A stretch of 44,862 nucleotides of DNA from Chitinophaga barathri (GCF_003807585.1 NZ_RMBX01000022.1:1-44862), one strand, 5' to 3'. Positions 24,676 through 33,531 are shown, numbered from the stretch's first letter. Notes: generated from the sequence alone by a model not told the origin. Program-made: numbers and translations.

Positions 24676-25287
24676 ATGAAAAAAATATTACTGGCCGCAA
24701 TGGTATTGCTTGCGGCATCGAACAGTTATTCCCAGGAAAAGGAAACCTCCATAGAAGTAAGGGGCGTTGCCAAATTAGACAGGGAAGTTGAATCTTACTA
24801 CATAGATTTTGCCATAGCAGAGGAGTATGGAGAAACAGAAGGGAGGAAACCTTTCGAAGACTTAAAGAAAGCCTTTTTTGCCAAAGCCAAAGCGGCCGGT
24901 TTGGAGGAAAGCCGGTTTAAAGAAGATAAAATGGCTTACCAGGCGCTGCAATATTATAGGGAGGGCACTTTATATACCTTCGAAACCCGCACCAAAGAAG
25001 AGTTGCTCAAGGCAACCAGGCTGGCCAACGGGGGCGGCGTTGTTACTATTGCAGGCTCAAGATTAAAGTTCAAACCTGTTAAAGATGATGAAAAACTTTA
25101 TGATGCTGCATTTAGTGTCTGTAAAGAAAAAGCCGCCAGCCTTGCAAAGGCGCTCAATAAAAAACTGGGAGCTGTTCTTACCGTTACGGACTACACCTCT
25201 CCTGAATTAGTATCTGAAGAAAACTTCTACTATAAACCGGCTACAGACCAATACTACTATCTATCAGTCAAATTTGCGATAGAGTAG
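24676..25287 (+). CDS. Secreted SIMPL/DUF541-like protein
   Basis: This 203-residue protein has a clear signal peptide (KKILLAAMVLLAASNSYSQ) when started at the ATG at 24676; a frame open further upstream overlaps the previous gene. The mature part begins with TSIEVRGVAKLDREVESYYIDFAI, which resembles the N-terminal strand of SIMPL (DUF541) proteins (V.G.a.....D...i...). The KEKAASLAKALNKKLGAVLTV segment resembles the conserved A..kA..lA..lg..lg.v block of that family. SIMPL proteins are periplasmic or surface proteins of unclear function. The match is partial, so the family call is moderate. It may end the operon starting with the TPR kinase. Confidence 0.65.
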   Translation: MKKILLAAMVLLAASNSYSQEKETSIEVRGVAKLDREVESYYIDFAIAEEYGETEGRKPFEDLKKAFFAKAKAAGLEESRFKEDKMAYQALQYYREGTLYTFETRTKEELLKATRLANGGGVVTIAGSRLKFKPVKDDEKLYDAAFSVCKEKAASLAKALNKKLGAVLTVTDYTSPELVSEENFYYKPATDQYYYLSVKFAIE

Positions 25288-25384
25288 TACCGGCATACGG
25301 CAGGTTTGCTGAAAAATAAATAACGCCTTTCATCCATTGTTAACAACCCGTTTATTTTAATGGGCATCCGGTCCTTTTTCTTCT

Positions 25385-25392
25385 TACGTTTG
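25385..25392 (+). promoter_or_regulatory. Candidate -7 element of the DUF1266 gene
   Basis: TACGTTTG matches TAnnTTTG, 12 bases before the ATG at 25405. No TTTG is found at the expected -33 distance, so this is weak support. Confidence 0.35.
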
Positions 25393-25404
25393 TAGTTAAA
25401 TAAA

Positions 25405-26499
25405 ATGCCGCAAATGAGCACATTCATTCAAAACCACCCCGGTGAGCAGGATGCAAAGCCGAAAGGCAATCCCAATCATAATAATCAGGGACTGCTCTAT
25501 GTGACATTACTTCTTCTGTGCATTCCGCTGGGGATAACCATCCCCGTTCTAAAAAGGCTGACAACCATTGGCAAAATAGAGAACTGGACAATGTATGGCA
25601 TTATAGCCGTTTTGAGCCTGCTTACTATCGCCATGATCATCCTGGTGACAAAAAGGATGATGTTTAAAAATACCGCTGAGCAAAAAAAGTACTACCGGCT
25701 GGCCGGGGGGCTCACCTGGTTGCCACAGGAAAAAAGAGAAGCGCTGCAACTGGAAGCCCCATCCTGTTATCATACCGGCAGCTGGGTGGAAACGCTGGAA
25801 TATTGGCCTGCTGAAATACGGATGCCCCGAAAAACACGGTTTACTACTTTTCAAATAGTCACTAAAGAAGACCGGCTGGCTGCCAACGACGAGGCCTGGA
25901 AGGTACTTTCTGAGAAAACATATAACGAGCGGATAGACCAGCTTTTTGCAGGTATGCACAGCAGGCTCTTTGCGTCGGATAAACAGCTAATGACGGACCA
26001 AACGAGAAATGCCATGATCTCCCGCCTGGAAGAACTGACGCAGCTCCCCGAACGTTATATTACCTCCTGCTGGGAACCACAAGGCAGCAATCCAGCAATA
26101 TTGGTCTGGGCATTTGACCTCCAACGCATAATTGAACTTTCCAGGACCTCTTTTATGGCCGGCCTCATTACAGAACAAAAAGCCTGGGAGCAAATACTCA
26201 AAGCCGCCGATTATATCCATGCCCTTTTTGATGAGCCAGATGCTTTTTTTAACAATTACCGCATTGGGCATGCCTATTGGAGCAACGACTTTAAACAAAC
26301 CAATGAAATGGCACAAATACAAAAGGCATACAATAATAATTGCAAATGGTCCATAAAAGACGTAAGCTGGACCCGAAAGGACCATAACATCTTACCGGAT
26401 GTGATCCTGAACGGGTGTAAAGATTACGTGGAAGAAGAAATCAAAAAAAATGCCCCCAATTCAATTGGTTTTCAACCAGGAAATAATGACAATAATTAA
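25405..26499 (+). CDS. DUF1266 domain protein with two membrane helices
   Basis: This 364-residue protein has a polar N-terminus, then two membrane helices (about residues 30-47 and 62-82) and a cytoplasmic region. The segment at about residues 232-300 matches DUF1266: WAFDLQRIIELSRTSFMAGLIT, EQKAWEQILKAADYI, FNNYRIGHAYWSNDF. This is the usual W.f.r...l.r..y.aG.....W......G...W pattern. The domain has no known activity. It occurs in stand-alone proteins and in some secretion-associated or polymorphic-toxin contexts. The ATG at 25405 is used; an internal ATG at residue 4 is also possible. It is convergent with the TPR lipoprotein, with only 23 bases between stop codons. Confidence 0.72.
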   Translation: MPQMSTFIQNHPGEQDAKPKGNPNHNNQGLLYVTLLLLCIPLGITIPVLKRLTTIGKIENWTMYGIIAVLSLLTIAMIILVTKRMMFKNTAEQKKYYRLAGGLTWLPQEKREALQLEAPSCYHTGSWVETLEYWPAEIRMPRKTRFTTFQIVTKEDRLAANDEAWKVLSEKTYNERIDQLFAGMHSRLFASDKQLMTDQTRNAMISRLEELTQLPERYITSCWEPQGSNPAILVWAFDLQRIIELSRTSFMAGLITEQKAWEQILKAADYIHALFDEPDAFFNNYRIGHAYWSNDFKQTNEMAQIQKAYNNNCKWSIKDVSWTRKDHNILPDVILNGCKDYVEEEIKKNAPNSIGFQPGNNDNN

Positions 26500-26522
26500 T
26501 GTTGGCGTTACGCCCAAACCCG

Positions 26523-28253
26523 CTAATCAGTAATTCCCGAAGAAGAACTAATTTTCACATCGGCATATTTCCACGCTTCATCAAAAGCAACACGCGCCTT
26601 CTGCGCTTCATCCTTTTTGTTTTGCATCGTCAAAGCATTGGATAAGCCTATTAAGGCCCAGCCATTCTTCCGCCAGGTCTGCAGGTCCCGGCGATATACC
26701 TCCTCCGCTTCTTTATATTTCCCGGCTTTGAGCAACACCGCTCCCAGGTGATGCCTGACCGAGAAAAACCAATCCGGCGGCTCGTTGTAATTGAGATTAT
26801 CTTCCATGACCACTGCTTCCCGCAGCATGGAAACAGCCTGATCTGTTTTCCCCTGCTGCAACGCTATTCCCGCGGACAGCACCTTTGAGGCAATTTGTAC
26901 AAGATCGGCGGTGGTGTTAATATTCCAAATGGTAAGGTCTTGAAGAATAGTGTCCGCGGCTAATAAACCCAGGCTGTCCATTTCTTTTTGTGCATCCGCA
27001 ATATCATGTTTCCCTAAAAATGCCATTCCTTTTGCGTAATGCCAGATTGCCCGGGGATACACGAGGTCTTTTCCCGGAGCGGGAAGAGCGGCAATAGTAT
27101 CCCACATCGATAGTTTTACCGCTATGTAATACGGAATGGTATAATAGTGTTGTAATGTACCCCAGCCCGGCATCCGCATAATTTCTTCGGATGTATGCTC
27201 CTGTAATTTTTTTGCGGACTCCCAGGCCAATGCCGAATTACCTTCCAATGTTGCCGTCGCGGCCAGGAAATGATAGTTGTGCGGGAAATATGCCAGGGGA
27301 TATGCACCCTGCGCGTGGCAGGCGGTCGTATAAACACTGTCTTCCTCCACCGCACGGATATTGGAGAGCGAACCAAGGTGATAATCCCCGGTATTGATAT
27401 AAATATGCGAAGACATATGCAGCAGATGGCCGGCGCCAGGCACCAGTGTATCCAGCACCCTCGCACTTGTTATTGCTTTCTCAGGAGTGGCGGAAGCCTC
27501 CAGCGCATGTATGTAAAAATGATGCGCCCCCGGATGTTTCGGATGTTCCTTCATGAGGCGCTCCAATATTTCGACCAGTCCCGGCGTCCATGCTTTCGGA
27601 GCTTTTGTCTTTTTGTCGTACAGATCCCAGGGGTGCAGATCCATTAAAGCTTCCGCGTATAACGCTCCTATATCGGGATCGGAAGGATACTGCGCGTATA
27701 CCTTTTTCATCGCGGCAGCATAGGCAACGTCCAGGGAACTGCGGTCTGCCGGCGGCTGTTGGGCATACCGGGCAGTTAATGCCCCGATCAGCGCAATTTC
27801 TTTGGGCGTACATTTAGCCGAAAGCGATTGTGCTTTCGCAGCCGCTACGTAGGCACGTTCAAAATTATCCTCTTCCATACCGCCATTGTAGTTCGGGCCC
27901 AGCACATACGCAAAGCCCCAATAAGCCATGGCGCAGGTGGAATCCAGGCGTGTTGCTTCAAAAAACGACCTTGCCGCTTCAGCATGATTAAAACCGTAGG
28001 AAAACATCATGCCCTGGTTAAAATACACCTGCGCTTCTTTAACGGAAGTTGAAATGTTAAAATCAATACCCCCCAGCCCTTCAAATAACGGGGCCTTTTT
28101 ACCGGAGGTATACCAGTCTTTATCGGACGTGCGCGGGATAGCGCAACCGACGGACTGAGAAATTTTATCGGGCAGCTGGTTACTTTTCGACCCGCTGCGG
28201 CTACCGCATGCAAAAAAGAAAAAGACCGGGATAAGTGCGAGGTTGATCTGTCT
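26523..28253 (-). CDS. TPR-repeat lipoprotein
   Basis: Starting at the ATG at 28253 gives a 576-residue protein with a lipoprotein-like signal (NLALIPVFFFFACGS, candidate C17). A farther upstream ATG would precede the signal with unrelated residues. Repeated helical hairpins of TPR type run through the protein: AQVYFNQGMMFSYGFNHAEAARSFFEATRLDSTCAMAYWG near the N-terminus, and NPFWFFSVRHHLG-like units with GKYKEAEEVYRRDLQTWRKNGWALIGLSNAL at the C-terminus. A central HPKHPGAHHFYIHALEAS block with several histidines recurs in this family. The role is unknown; TPR lipoproteins usually act as scaffolds. It is a single gene on the minus strand. Confidence 0.82.
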   Translation of the reverse strand, partial: RQINLALIPVFFFFACGSRSGSKSNQLPDKISQSVGCAIPRTSDKDWYTSGKKAPLFEGLGGIDFNISTSVKEAQVYFNQGMMFSYGFNHAEAARSFFEATRLDSTCAMAYWGFAYVLGPNYNGGMEEDNFERAYVAAAKAQSLSAKCTPKEIALIGALTARYAQQPPADRSSLDVAYAAAMKKVYAQYPSDPDIGALYAEALMDLHPWDLYDKKTKAPKAWTPGLVEILERLMKEHPKHPGAHHFYIHALEASATPEKAITSARVLDTLVPGAGHLLHMSSHIYINTGDYHLGSLSNIRAVEEDSVYTTACHAQGAYPLAYFPHNYHFLAATATLEGNSALAWESAKKLQEHTSEEIMRMPGWGTLQHYYTIPYYIAVKLSMWDTIAALPAPGKDLVYPRAIWHYAKGMAFLGKHDIADAQKEMDSLGLLAADTILQDLTIWNINTTADLVQIASKVLSAGIALQQGKTDQAVSMLREAVVMEDNLNYNEPPDWFFSVRHHLGAVLLKAGKYKEAEEVYRRDLQTWRKNGWALIGLSNALTMQNKKDEAQKARVAFDEAWKYADVKISSSSGITD

Positions 28254-28532
28254 CATAAAAAATAGATTTGCGAACCTGGGGTTATTTTGGAATTGACGAT
28301 ACATTCATAAGTATATGTCACCTGTTCTCTACTGCTCATAAGTTTGTCGGGGCATCCGGCGGGGCTGGTCCGGAAGGCAATCTTCACGCTGCTCCTAATT
28401 TACAAATATTCCGTTTATGTCAGAGATTCCGGGGCCTAAATCCAGCGAAATAATCGTAACTGGTTGTAAATAAACACCTATTGTTCTTCTTTTTAACCCG
28501 GGAACCATCCGGAATAAGGCTTCAAAAAATAC

Positions 28533-28564
28533 TTTGCAAGAAGATATATTTTCATTTAACTTTG
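28533..28564 (+). promoter_or_regulatory. Promoter of the small membrane-protein gene
   Basis: TTTG (28533-28536), a 20-base spacer and TAACTTTG (28557-28564) form a full Bacteroidota promoter about 77 bases ahead of the ATG at 28641. An inverted repeat ACTTTG/CAAAGT (28559-28575) overlaps the -7 box. The palindrome AAAGTACTTT (28571-28580) lies near the start site. The remainder of 28254-28640 shows no gene. Confidence 0.75.
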
Positions 28565-28640
28565 TATCTCAAAGTACTTTTAATCTATTCAAGCTGTTCA
28601 GCAAAAGCATTCTTACCACTTTAATTTAAACTGTACTGGT

Positions 28641-28958
28641 ATGAAAATTTCAAGGATAAAATTTGTTCTCCTCTTCGTCATCCTGGCATTTGTTTTTCTC
28701 TTTGCCACCACCTCACTACTGGATCAGCCGCCTGAATCCCTCGTGGGATCGGGATCACAGGCAGCGTGGAAATCCACTGTATCCACCATCCTATCCCCCA
28801 TCAAAATCATCCTGGTCGGTCCGCTATTGCCTTTTATTAATTTTTTGCGCCAGGACCCGGATACGCCGCCGCCATTCTTTCTTGTTGGTTTTGCCTGTTA
28901 TTGGACCGTTCTGGCACTGGCCATTCATTACCTGGCCCGTAAAATAAAACACGCTTAG
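28641..28958 (+). CDS. Small membrane protein of unknown function
   Basis: This 105-residue protein has three hydrophobic segments: an N-terminal helix (FVLLFVILAFVFLFATTSLL), a middle one (ILSPIKIILVGPLLPFINFL) and a C-terminal one (FFLVGFACYWTVLALAIHYLA). It ends with a basic tail ARKIKHA. No family is recognised. A complete promoter precedes it. It is about 120 bases ahead of the esterase gene in the same direction, with no strong hairpin between, so co-transcription is possible. Confidence 0.65.
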   Translation: MKISRIKFVLLFVILAFVFLFATTSLLDQPPESLVGSGSQAAWKSTVSTILSPIKIILVGPLLPFINFLRQDPDTPPPFFLVGFACYWTVLALAIHYLARKIKHA

Positions 28959-29078
28959 GTAGAAAATATCCACATGGCCTCTCCGGGCTATTTTGCAGAT
29001 TCCTGGAAAATCCTCCCCCTGTTTATTATTTTTATAGGCCGGAAATTTCAACATTACGGATAAGCCATGTTTCTACCG

Positions 29079-29897
29079 ATGAAAAGAATACCCTTACGAT
29101 ACCTCGTGCTGACCCTGCTGCTGTCAGCCGCAAATATCCTCTATGCCCAGCAGTCATCCGTATTCCCAAAGAACAGGGAAAAGGCGGTGATCAAAGTGCC
29201 CGCTAAAAAATTTCACCTGTACCTGCTGGCCGGTCAATCCAACATGGCCGGCAGAGGGATCGTAGCGCCGCAGGATACAGTTGGCGACCCGCGCATACTG
29301 GCCTTGAACAGGGACGGGGAATGGGAAATCGCCAAAGATCCGGTACACTTCGATAAAACCGCGGCTGGCGTTGGCCCCGGTTTAAGTTTCGCCCGTGAAA
29401 TGATCAAACACGATCCTGATATTGTCATCGGGCTGATACCCTGCGCCGCGGGCGGCTCCGGCATGGATCACTGGCTGAATGACCATTTCTGGGAGCAGAC
29501 CCGCTCCTATCCCTGGAACAATGCCATTGTTCGTACGCGGCTGGCGATGAAAGACGGCGTATTAAAAGGCGTTCTCTGGCACCAGGGCGAAGCTGACACC
29601 GCACCGGAAAAAGCCGCCGCTTACAGCAACAACCTTGTACAGCTCGTGACTAAATTCCGCCAGGCGTTCCACACGCCGGACCTGCCGTTTGTGGCCGGAG
29701 AACTGCCTGATTTTAATAAAGGATCGGCTGCTGTGAATCCCACCATTTATGACGCCGCGAAATCCTTGTCCTTTTTCACAGTAGTTTCCGGGAAAGGTTT
29801 TACACCTCTTGCGGATGGCGTTCATATTGACGCGGCCTCCCAACGTATGTTCGGCAAAAGATATGCGGAAGCGATGGGATCGCTGAGAAAAAAATAA
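29079..29897 (+). CDS. Secreted SGNH/SASA family carbohydrate acetylesterase
   Basis: Starting at the ATG at 29079 gives a 272-residue protein with a signal peptide (PLRYLVLTLLLSAANILYAQ). An ATG four codons upstream is an alternative. The family is the sialate O-acetylesterase-like SASA/DUF303 group of SGNH hydrolases. The nucleophile is S54 in LLAGQSNMAGRG. The oxyanion region follows in PCAAGGSGMDHW. The block-III-like WHQGEAD is present, and the catalytic D246/H249 are in LADGVHID. These enzymes remove acetyl groups from glycans. It is convergent with the sulfatase gene (21 bases between stops), another polysaccharide-modifying enzyme. Confidence 0.9.
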   Translation: MKRIPLRYLVLTLLLSAANILYAQQSSVFPKNREKAVIKVPAKKFHLYLLAGQSNMAGRGIVAPQDTVGDPRILALNRDGEWEIAKDPVHFDKTAAGVGPGLSFAREMIKHDPDIVIGLIPCAAGGSGMDHWLNDHFWEQTRSYPWNNAIVRTRLAMKDGVLKGVLWHQGEADTAPEKAAAYSNNLVQLVTKFRQAFHTPDLPFVAGELPDFNKGSAAVNPTIYDAAKSLSFFTVVSGKGFTPLADGVHIDAASQRMFGKRYAEAMGSLRKK

Positions 29898-29918
29898 TAC
29901 CCGGATAAGATCGATATC

Positions 29919-31607
29919 CTACTTCCCGTTTTTGGGCGGCTGCTTTGGTAATACACGGTTTTCCAATGCCCATTGCCGCCATCTTGTTTCGAGGTCTTTC
30001 ACGACTCCGGGATATTTTGCGGCAAGATCATTCAACTCCGTTTCGTCGTCATAGATCCTGTACAGCCGCCAACTGGTGTCCCTGCTCAGTGATACCAGCT
30101 TCCATTCACGGGAGCGGGCATAACGGCCGTTCATATGTTCGTTAAACAGGTATTCACGCCCTTCGCCATTTTTCCCTTTAAAAGCCGGTACCAGGCTCTG
30201 GCCCTGCATCGGCAGTATCTTATTTCCTTTGTACGTAACAGGATAAACAGCGCCAGACAGCTCGGTGAACGTGGCCATAAAATCCATTACATGCCCTACC
30301 TGCGGGGCAATTGTCCCTATGTTTTTTATTCCTTCCGGCCAGAAGGCGATCATGGGAGTGCGTACACCGCCCTCATACGATTCCATTTTGGCGTATTGAT
30401 ACGGCGTATTGGCCACATTGGCCCATCTCTCGCCAATGGAAGCAAAGGTGGTCTGCGGCCCCGGCATCACTTTTTTATCCGTCGGATAAATGATGTCCCT
30501 GCCGTCCCGCGTTTCGCCGGGGCGGTCAAAACCTTTGCCGTAACGGGAACAATCCTCGGGGCTGGCGCCGTTGTCGCTAAGGAAAAGAATGAGCGTGTTA
30601 TTCAATTCCCCGGTTTCTTTCAGCGTGGAAATGATCCTTCCTATACCCTGGTCCATGCAGTCCACCATGGAGGCATGCACAGCCATGGCGTGTGCGTCCC
30701 ATTCTTTATCCGGATTGTTTTCCCAGGCCAGCGCATTTTTTATCCGTGGGGACAGTGCCGCTTTCGCGGGATCGATCAGGCCGGACTTTGCAAGTTTCTC
30801 ATACCGTGCTTTCCTGATAGCGTCCCAGCCGGCTTTGTAAGTGTCTTTGTATTTTTCGATATCCGTCGGTTTGGCCTGCAAAGGCCAGTGAGGCGCATTG
30901 TGGGCTACATAGATAAAAAACGGCTGTCCCCCTTTGCTGAACTCCCGGATGTACTTCGCCGCGGAATCGTTGATGGCATCGGTGTGATAATAATTGCCCG
31001 GGACCTGTTTTACCGGCTCCGTGCCGCTCACCAGGCTGAAAGGATCAAAAAAATCAATGACGCCCCAGATCGTTCCGAAATACTTTTCAAATCCCCTGTT
31101 CACCGGGTATTGCTCTACCGGTGAAAAAAACGGGCGGTCTGTTTTATGATTCAGCCAATCCAGCTGCGCCTTCGGCGTCGGTTCTTCGATGGTGTTGGAC
31201 ACATGCCATTTGCCGGACATCGCCGTGCGGTAGCCGGCATCTTTCAGCACTTCCGCGATCGTCACCACATCCCGGCCCAGTGCGCCGCGGTAGCCCGCCA
31301 TATGCCTGTCCGCAGTCATATCGCCAATGCCGGCATTATGATTGTCCATGCCGGTGAGCAGAGCAGCCCTTGTCGGGCAGCAGCGCGAAGTATTATAAAA
31401 CCGACTGAACCTTACTCCCCGCGAAGCGAGATAATCCAGGTTGGGTGTATTGATCTCTCCGCCATAACAGCCCAGGTCCGAATAACCGAGGTCATCCGCC
31501 ATGATAAGAATGATATTAGGCTTTTTGGCAGCCTGCGAAGAGGCGTCTTCACATAAGAAAAGCAGGCCCGTAAAAAGAAGGCCAATGAAAAGCAGACGGG
31601 TAAACAT
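29919..31607 (-). CDS. Secreted arylsulfatase-type sulfatase
   Basis: This 562-residue sulfatase hydrolyses sulfate esters, probably on a polysaccharide. The signal peptide is at the N-terminus (about residues 1-25). The metal-binding MADDLGYSDLG gives D38/D39. The formylglycine motif is YNTSRCCPTRAALLTG, where C76 is the residue converted to formylglycine (C-x-P-x-R) and R80 completes the motif. Further active-site segments are GKWHVSN, HNAPHWPLQA and LFLSDNGASPED. All the core residues are intact. A formylglycine-generating enzyme is needed but is not encoded in this window. There are no adjacent SusC/SusD genes, so this is not a classical polysaccharide utilisation locus. Confidence 0.95.
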   Translation of the reverse strand: MFTRLLFIGLLFTGLLFLCEDASSQAAKKPNIILIMADDLGYSDLGCYGGEINTPNLDYLASRGVRFSRFYNTSRCCPTRAALLTGMDNHNAGIGDMTADRHMAGYRGALGRDVVTIAEVLKDAGYRTAMSGKWHVSNTIEEPTPKAQLDWLNHKTDRPFFSPVEQYPVNRGFEKYFGTIWGVIDFFDPFSLVSGTEPVKQVPGNYYHTDAINDSAAKYIREFSKGGQPFFIYVAHNAPHWPLQAKPTDIEKYKDTYKAGWDAIRKARYEKLAKSGLIDPAKAALSPRIKNALAWENNPDKEWDAHAMAVHASMVDCMDQGIGRIISTLKETGELNNTLILFLSDNGASPEDCSRYGKGFDRPGETRDGRDIIYPTDKKVMPGPQTTFASIGERWANVANTPYQYAKMESYEGGVRTPMIAFWPEGIKNIGTIAPQVGHVMDFMATFTELSGAVYPVTYKGNKILPMQGQSLVPAFKGKNGEGREYLFNEHMNGRYARSREWKLVSLSRDTSWRLYRIYDDETELNDLAAKYPGVVKDLETRWRQWALENRVLPKQPPKNGK

Positions 31608-31710
31608 ATTTCAATATAATATAAATTCCTTATCATTTTGGCACAAAAACCCCTTCATAAAGGAACAGCCGCCCCGCATCCATCTGCATCATTCCCGTTA
31701 CATTTGTTTT

Positions 31711-32130
31711 ATGGAAAAACAGGCAATCACCGTGGAGATCTTTATCGATGCCCCGGTAGAAAAAGTATGGCGGCTGTGGAACGAGCCCAGGCACATTATT
31801 CAATGGAACCAGCCTTCAACCGACTGGCATACCACGCATGTGGAAAACGACGCGGTGACCGACGGGAAATTCCTCTTCGTCATGAAAGCAAAAGATGGCA
31901 GCGGGGGATTTGATTTTGGAGGAGTGTATGATGAAGTGGCCATACACCGGACAATGAGCTATACGCTTTCCGACGGGAGAAAAACGACCAACCGCTTCAC
32001 TGAAACAGCAGGCGGCACCACCATTACAGAAACTTTTGAGCCGGAGCGGAAAACACCGTTGAATGAGCAGGAGCGTTTCTGCGCGTCGGTGCTGGAGACT
32101 TTTAAAAAATATGCCGAAACCTCGCAGTAG
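31711..32130 (+). CDS. SRPBCC/AHSA1 family protein
   Basis: This 139-residue protein has an AHSA1-like START-fold domain: VEIFIDAPVEKVWRLWNEPRHIIQWN at the N-terminus, FDFGGVYDEV in the middle and a long C-terminal helix (FCASVLETFKKYAE). Family members bind hydrophobic ligands or act with Hsp90-like systems; none is specified here. The ATG at 31711 is used because the open frame upstream is antisense to the sulfatase gene. A TACATTTG at 31699-31706 lies only five bases ahead of the ATG, so the transcript may be nearly leaderless. It is convergent with the DUF1801 gene, with two bases between stops. Confidence 0.87.
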   Translation: MEKQAITVEIFIDAPVEKVWRLWNEPRHIIQWNQPSTDWHTTHVENDAVTDGKFLFVMKAKDGSGGFDFGGVYDEVAIHRTMSYTLSDGRKTTNRFTETAGGTTITETFEPERKTPLNEQERFCASVLETFKKYAETSQ

Positions 32131-32132
32131 GA

Positions 32133-32549
32133 TTATTTCTCTACCTGTTTCAGCCATTCCTTCAACACGGCCTGGAGGTCTTTCTTTTTGATCTGCACTT
32201 CGTCTATGGCTGAGAACTTCGCCATCCTTCTGCCGTCCGGGTATTTCCCTTCCAGGAAGCCTGTTTTATCGTTCACCACGGCGCCCGTGGGAAATACCAG
32301 CAGGACCGTATCTTTTTTATGCAGGTTAAACACGACGATATCCCTTTTGTATTCTTTTGCATCAAACTCCTTCATCTCTCCCTTGTAATAAAAGCTGGGC
32401 GAGTTCCACTTCACCTGCTCCCCGATCTCCGTATCTGTTGCCAATACAATTTCCCTCAGCGCTTCCACCACATCTTTTAAAGGGTGATCGAGTTTGCCGA
32501 GATAATCTGCGACTTGTTCTTCGGAGGCGGGTTTATTGTTTTTTGCCAT
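32133..32549 (-). CDS. DUF1801 domain protein
   Basis: This 138-residue protein starts at the ATG at 32549. It matches DUF1801 (YdhG-like): DHPLKDVVEALREIVLATDTEIGEQVKWNSPSFYY near the N-terminus and LVFPTGAVVNDKTGFLEG in the middle, with a basic helix at the C-terminus. The family is small, cytoplasmic and of unknown function, distantly related to the frataxin-like fold. The upstream in-frame extension would overlap the neighbouring gene and is unlikely. Confidence 0.83.
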   Translation of the reverse strand: MAKNNKPASEEQVADYLGKLDHPLKDVVEALREIVLATDTEIGEQVKWNSPSFYYKGEMKEFDAKEYKRDIVVFNLHKKDTVLLVFPTGAVVNDKTGFLEGKYPDGRRMAKFSAIDEVQIKKKDLQAVLKEWLKQVEK

Positions 32550-32595
32550 GTCAGAATTTGGTTTGAGTAAACCAGGGGTAAAATAAGGAACATTT

Positions 32596-33069
32596 TTAAT
32601 ATGCCAACAGGCGCCCGCAGGCAATAATGGCCGTCCATAATACGAGGGAAAGCACAGCTATCACTTTTGTGACCGGCGGAAGGCCTGTACCGTTTTCGCC
32701 GGTGGGCCTGAAAACGCGGAACAGCAATGCATTGCCGGCCGCAAGTACCAGCAGGATCATTTTTGCCCAGAATACAGGATCATACCCGAGTGTAGCAGCA
32801 TTGGTGATAAACAACAATATACCTGAAGGCACCACCAGCCACAGCCCTCTTACGGACCAGGTCAGCAAATGGCGCCCCAGCCCCGCTATGGGGAGGTGTT
32901 TTGAGAAACCCAGCAAACGAAGGTCAAACATCAATGCCGGCCCTACCAGCAAAACAATCCCGGTAATGTGCACGATCTCAAGGAAAGGGTAAAGCCAGGC
33001 AGATTGCCGGATGGCGGCCGCGGGCACGGATTGTTCCAGGGCCTGCAGCCAGTCGGCCACTTCCATCAT
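32596..33069 (-). CDS. Membrane protein, DUF6644-like
   Basis: This 157-residue integral membrane protein has about four helices: WLYPFLEIVHITGIVLLVGPALMFDLRLLG, a LLTWSVRGLWLVVPSGILLF segment, a MILLVLAAGNALLF segment and a C-terminal VIAVLSLVLWTAIIACGR. The conserved histidine in EIVHITGIVLL is typical of this family, which I associate with DUF6644/DUF2214-type proteins. The ATG at 33069 overlaps the stop of the DUF6152-like gene as TGATG, so the two are translationally coupled. The function is unknown; a redox or heme-related membrane role is sometimes suggested from the histidine but is not shown here. Confidence 0.7.
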   Translation of the reverse strand: MMEVADWLQALEQSVPAAAIRQSAWLYPFLEIVHITGIVLLVGPALMFDLRLLGFSKHLPIAGLGRHLLTWSVRGLWLVVPSGILLFITNAATLGYDPVFWAKMILLVLAAGNALLFRVFRPTGENGTGLPPVTKVIAVLSLVLWTAIIACGRLLAY

Positions 33070-33422
33070 CAACGCAGCTCGTATTTGGTGCCGTTGATGA
33101 AGATCCTTTCCGCGCGCATTTCATCTTTTATTTCCTTGTGAGGATACCCCACCACGCGCAGAGAGCTTCCTTTTTTGATCATCTCCGCGGTCACCCCACG
33201 CGCGCTCATACGGGTCACGGGCGCCAGTATCACCGTCCAGGTCTTTTTGTCCTGGGTCACTTTTATGACGGAATGCGGGTTTTCGTAAACAGATGACTGG
33301 ATAGTACCGGTGTAGTCAAGTGTTTTGGTCTGGTCGTAGTTTGCCCATCCATGGTGGAACGGCGTGAAGGAAACGCAAAGCAGGAAAAGCAGGAGCGTGA
33401 AGATATTTTTTAGTAAAGTCAT
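33069..33422 (-). CDS. Secreted DUF6152-like protein
   Basis: This 117-residue protein has an N-terminal signal peptide (FTLLLFLLCVSFTP). HHGWANYDQTKTLDYTGTI, SVYENPHSVIKV and LAPVTRMSARGVTAEMIKKGSSLRVVGYPHKEIKDEMRAERI follow. This is the DUF6152 pattern (HHGW..YD, ENPH, G.P). The two conserved histidine-containing motifs could bind a metal. Family function is unknown. It is coupled by a one-base overlap to the DUF6644-like membrane protein, which often accompanies it. Confidence 0.78.
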   Translation of the reverse strand: MTLLKNIFTLLLFLLCVSFTPFHHGWANYDQTKTLDYTGTIQSSVYENPHSVIKVTQDKKTWTVILAPVTRMSARGVTAEMIKKGSSLRVVGYPHKEIKDEMRAERIFINGTKYELR

Positions 33423-33531
33423 ACAGCGAGTATTTAATGATTACTAATAAATTCCCATCTTCCTAAATATACCAAATTTTTACGCGCCTGTTTTGTTATT
33501 CTGTTCCCCGGCTGTTCAACAGCCATGGATC

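Noticed and set aside
30135..31124. A 329-codon open frame on the plus strand
   Set aside because: It is antisense to the sulfatase, whose formylglycine motif and metal ligands are intact.
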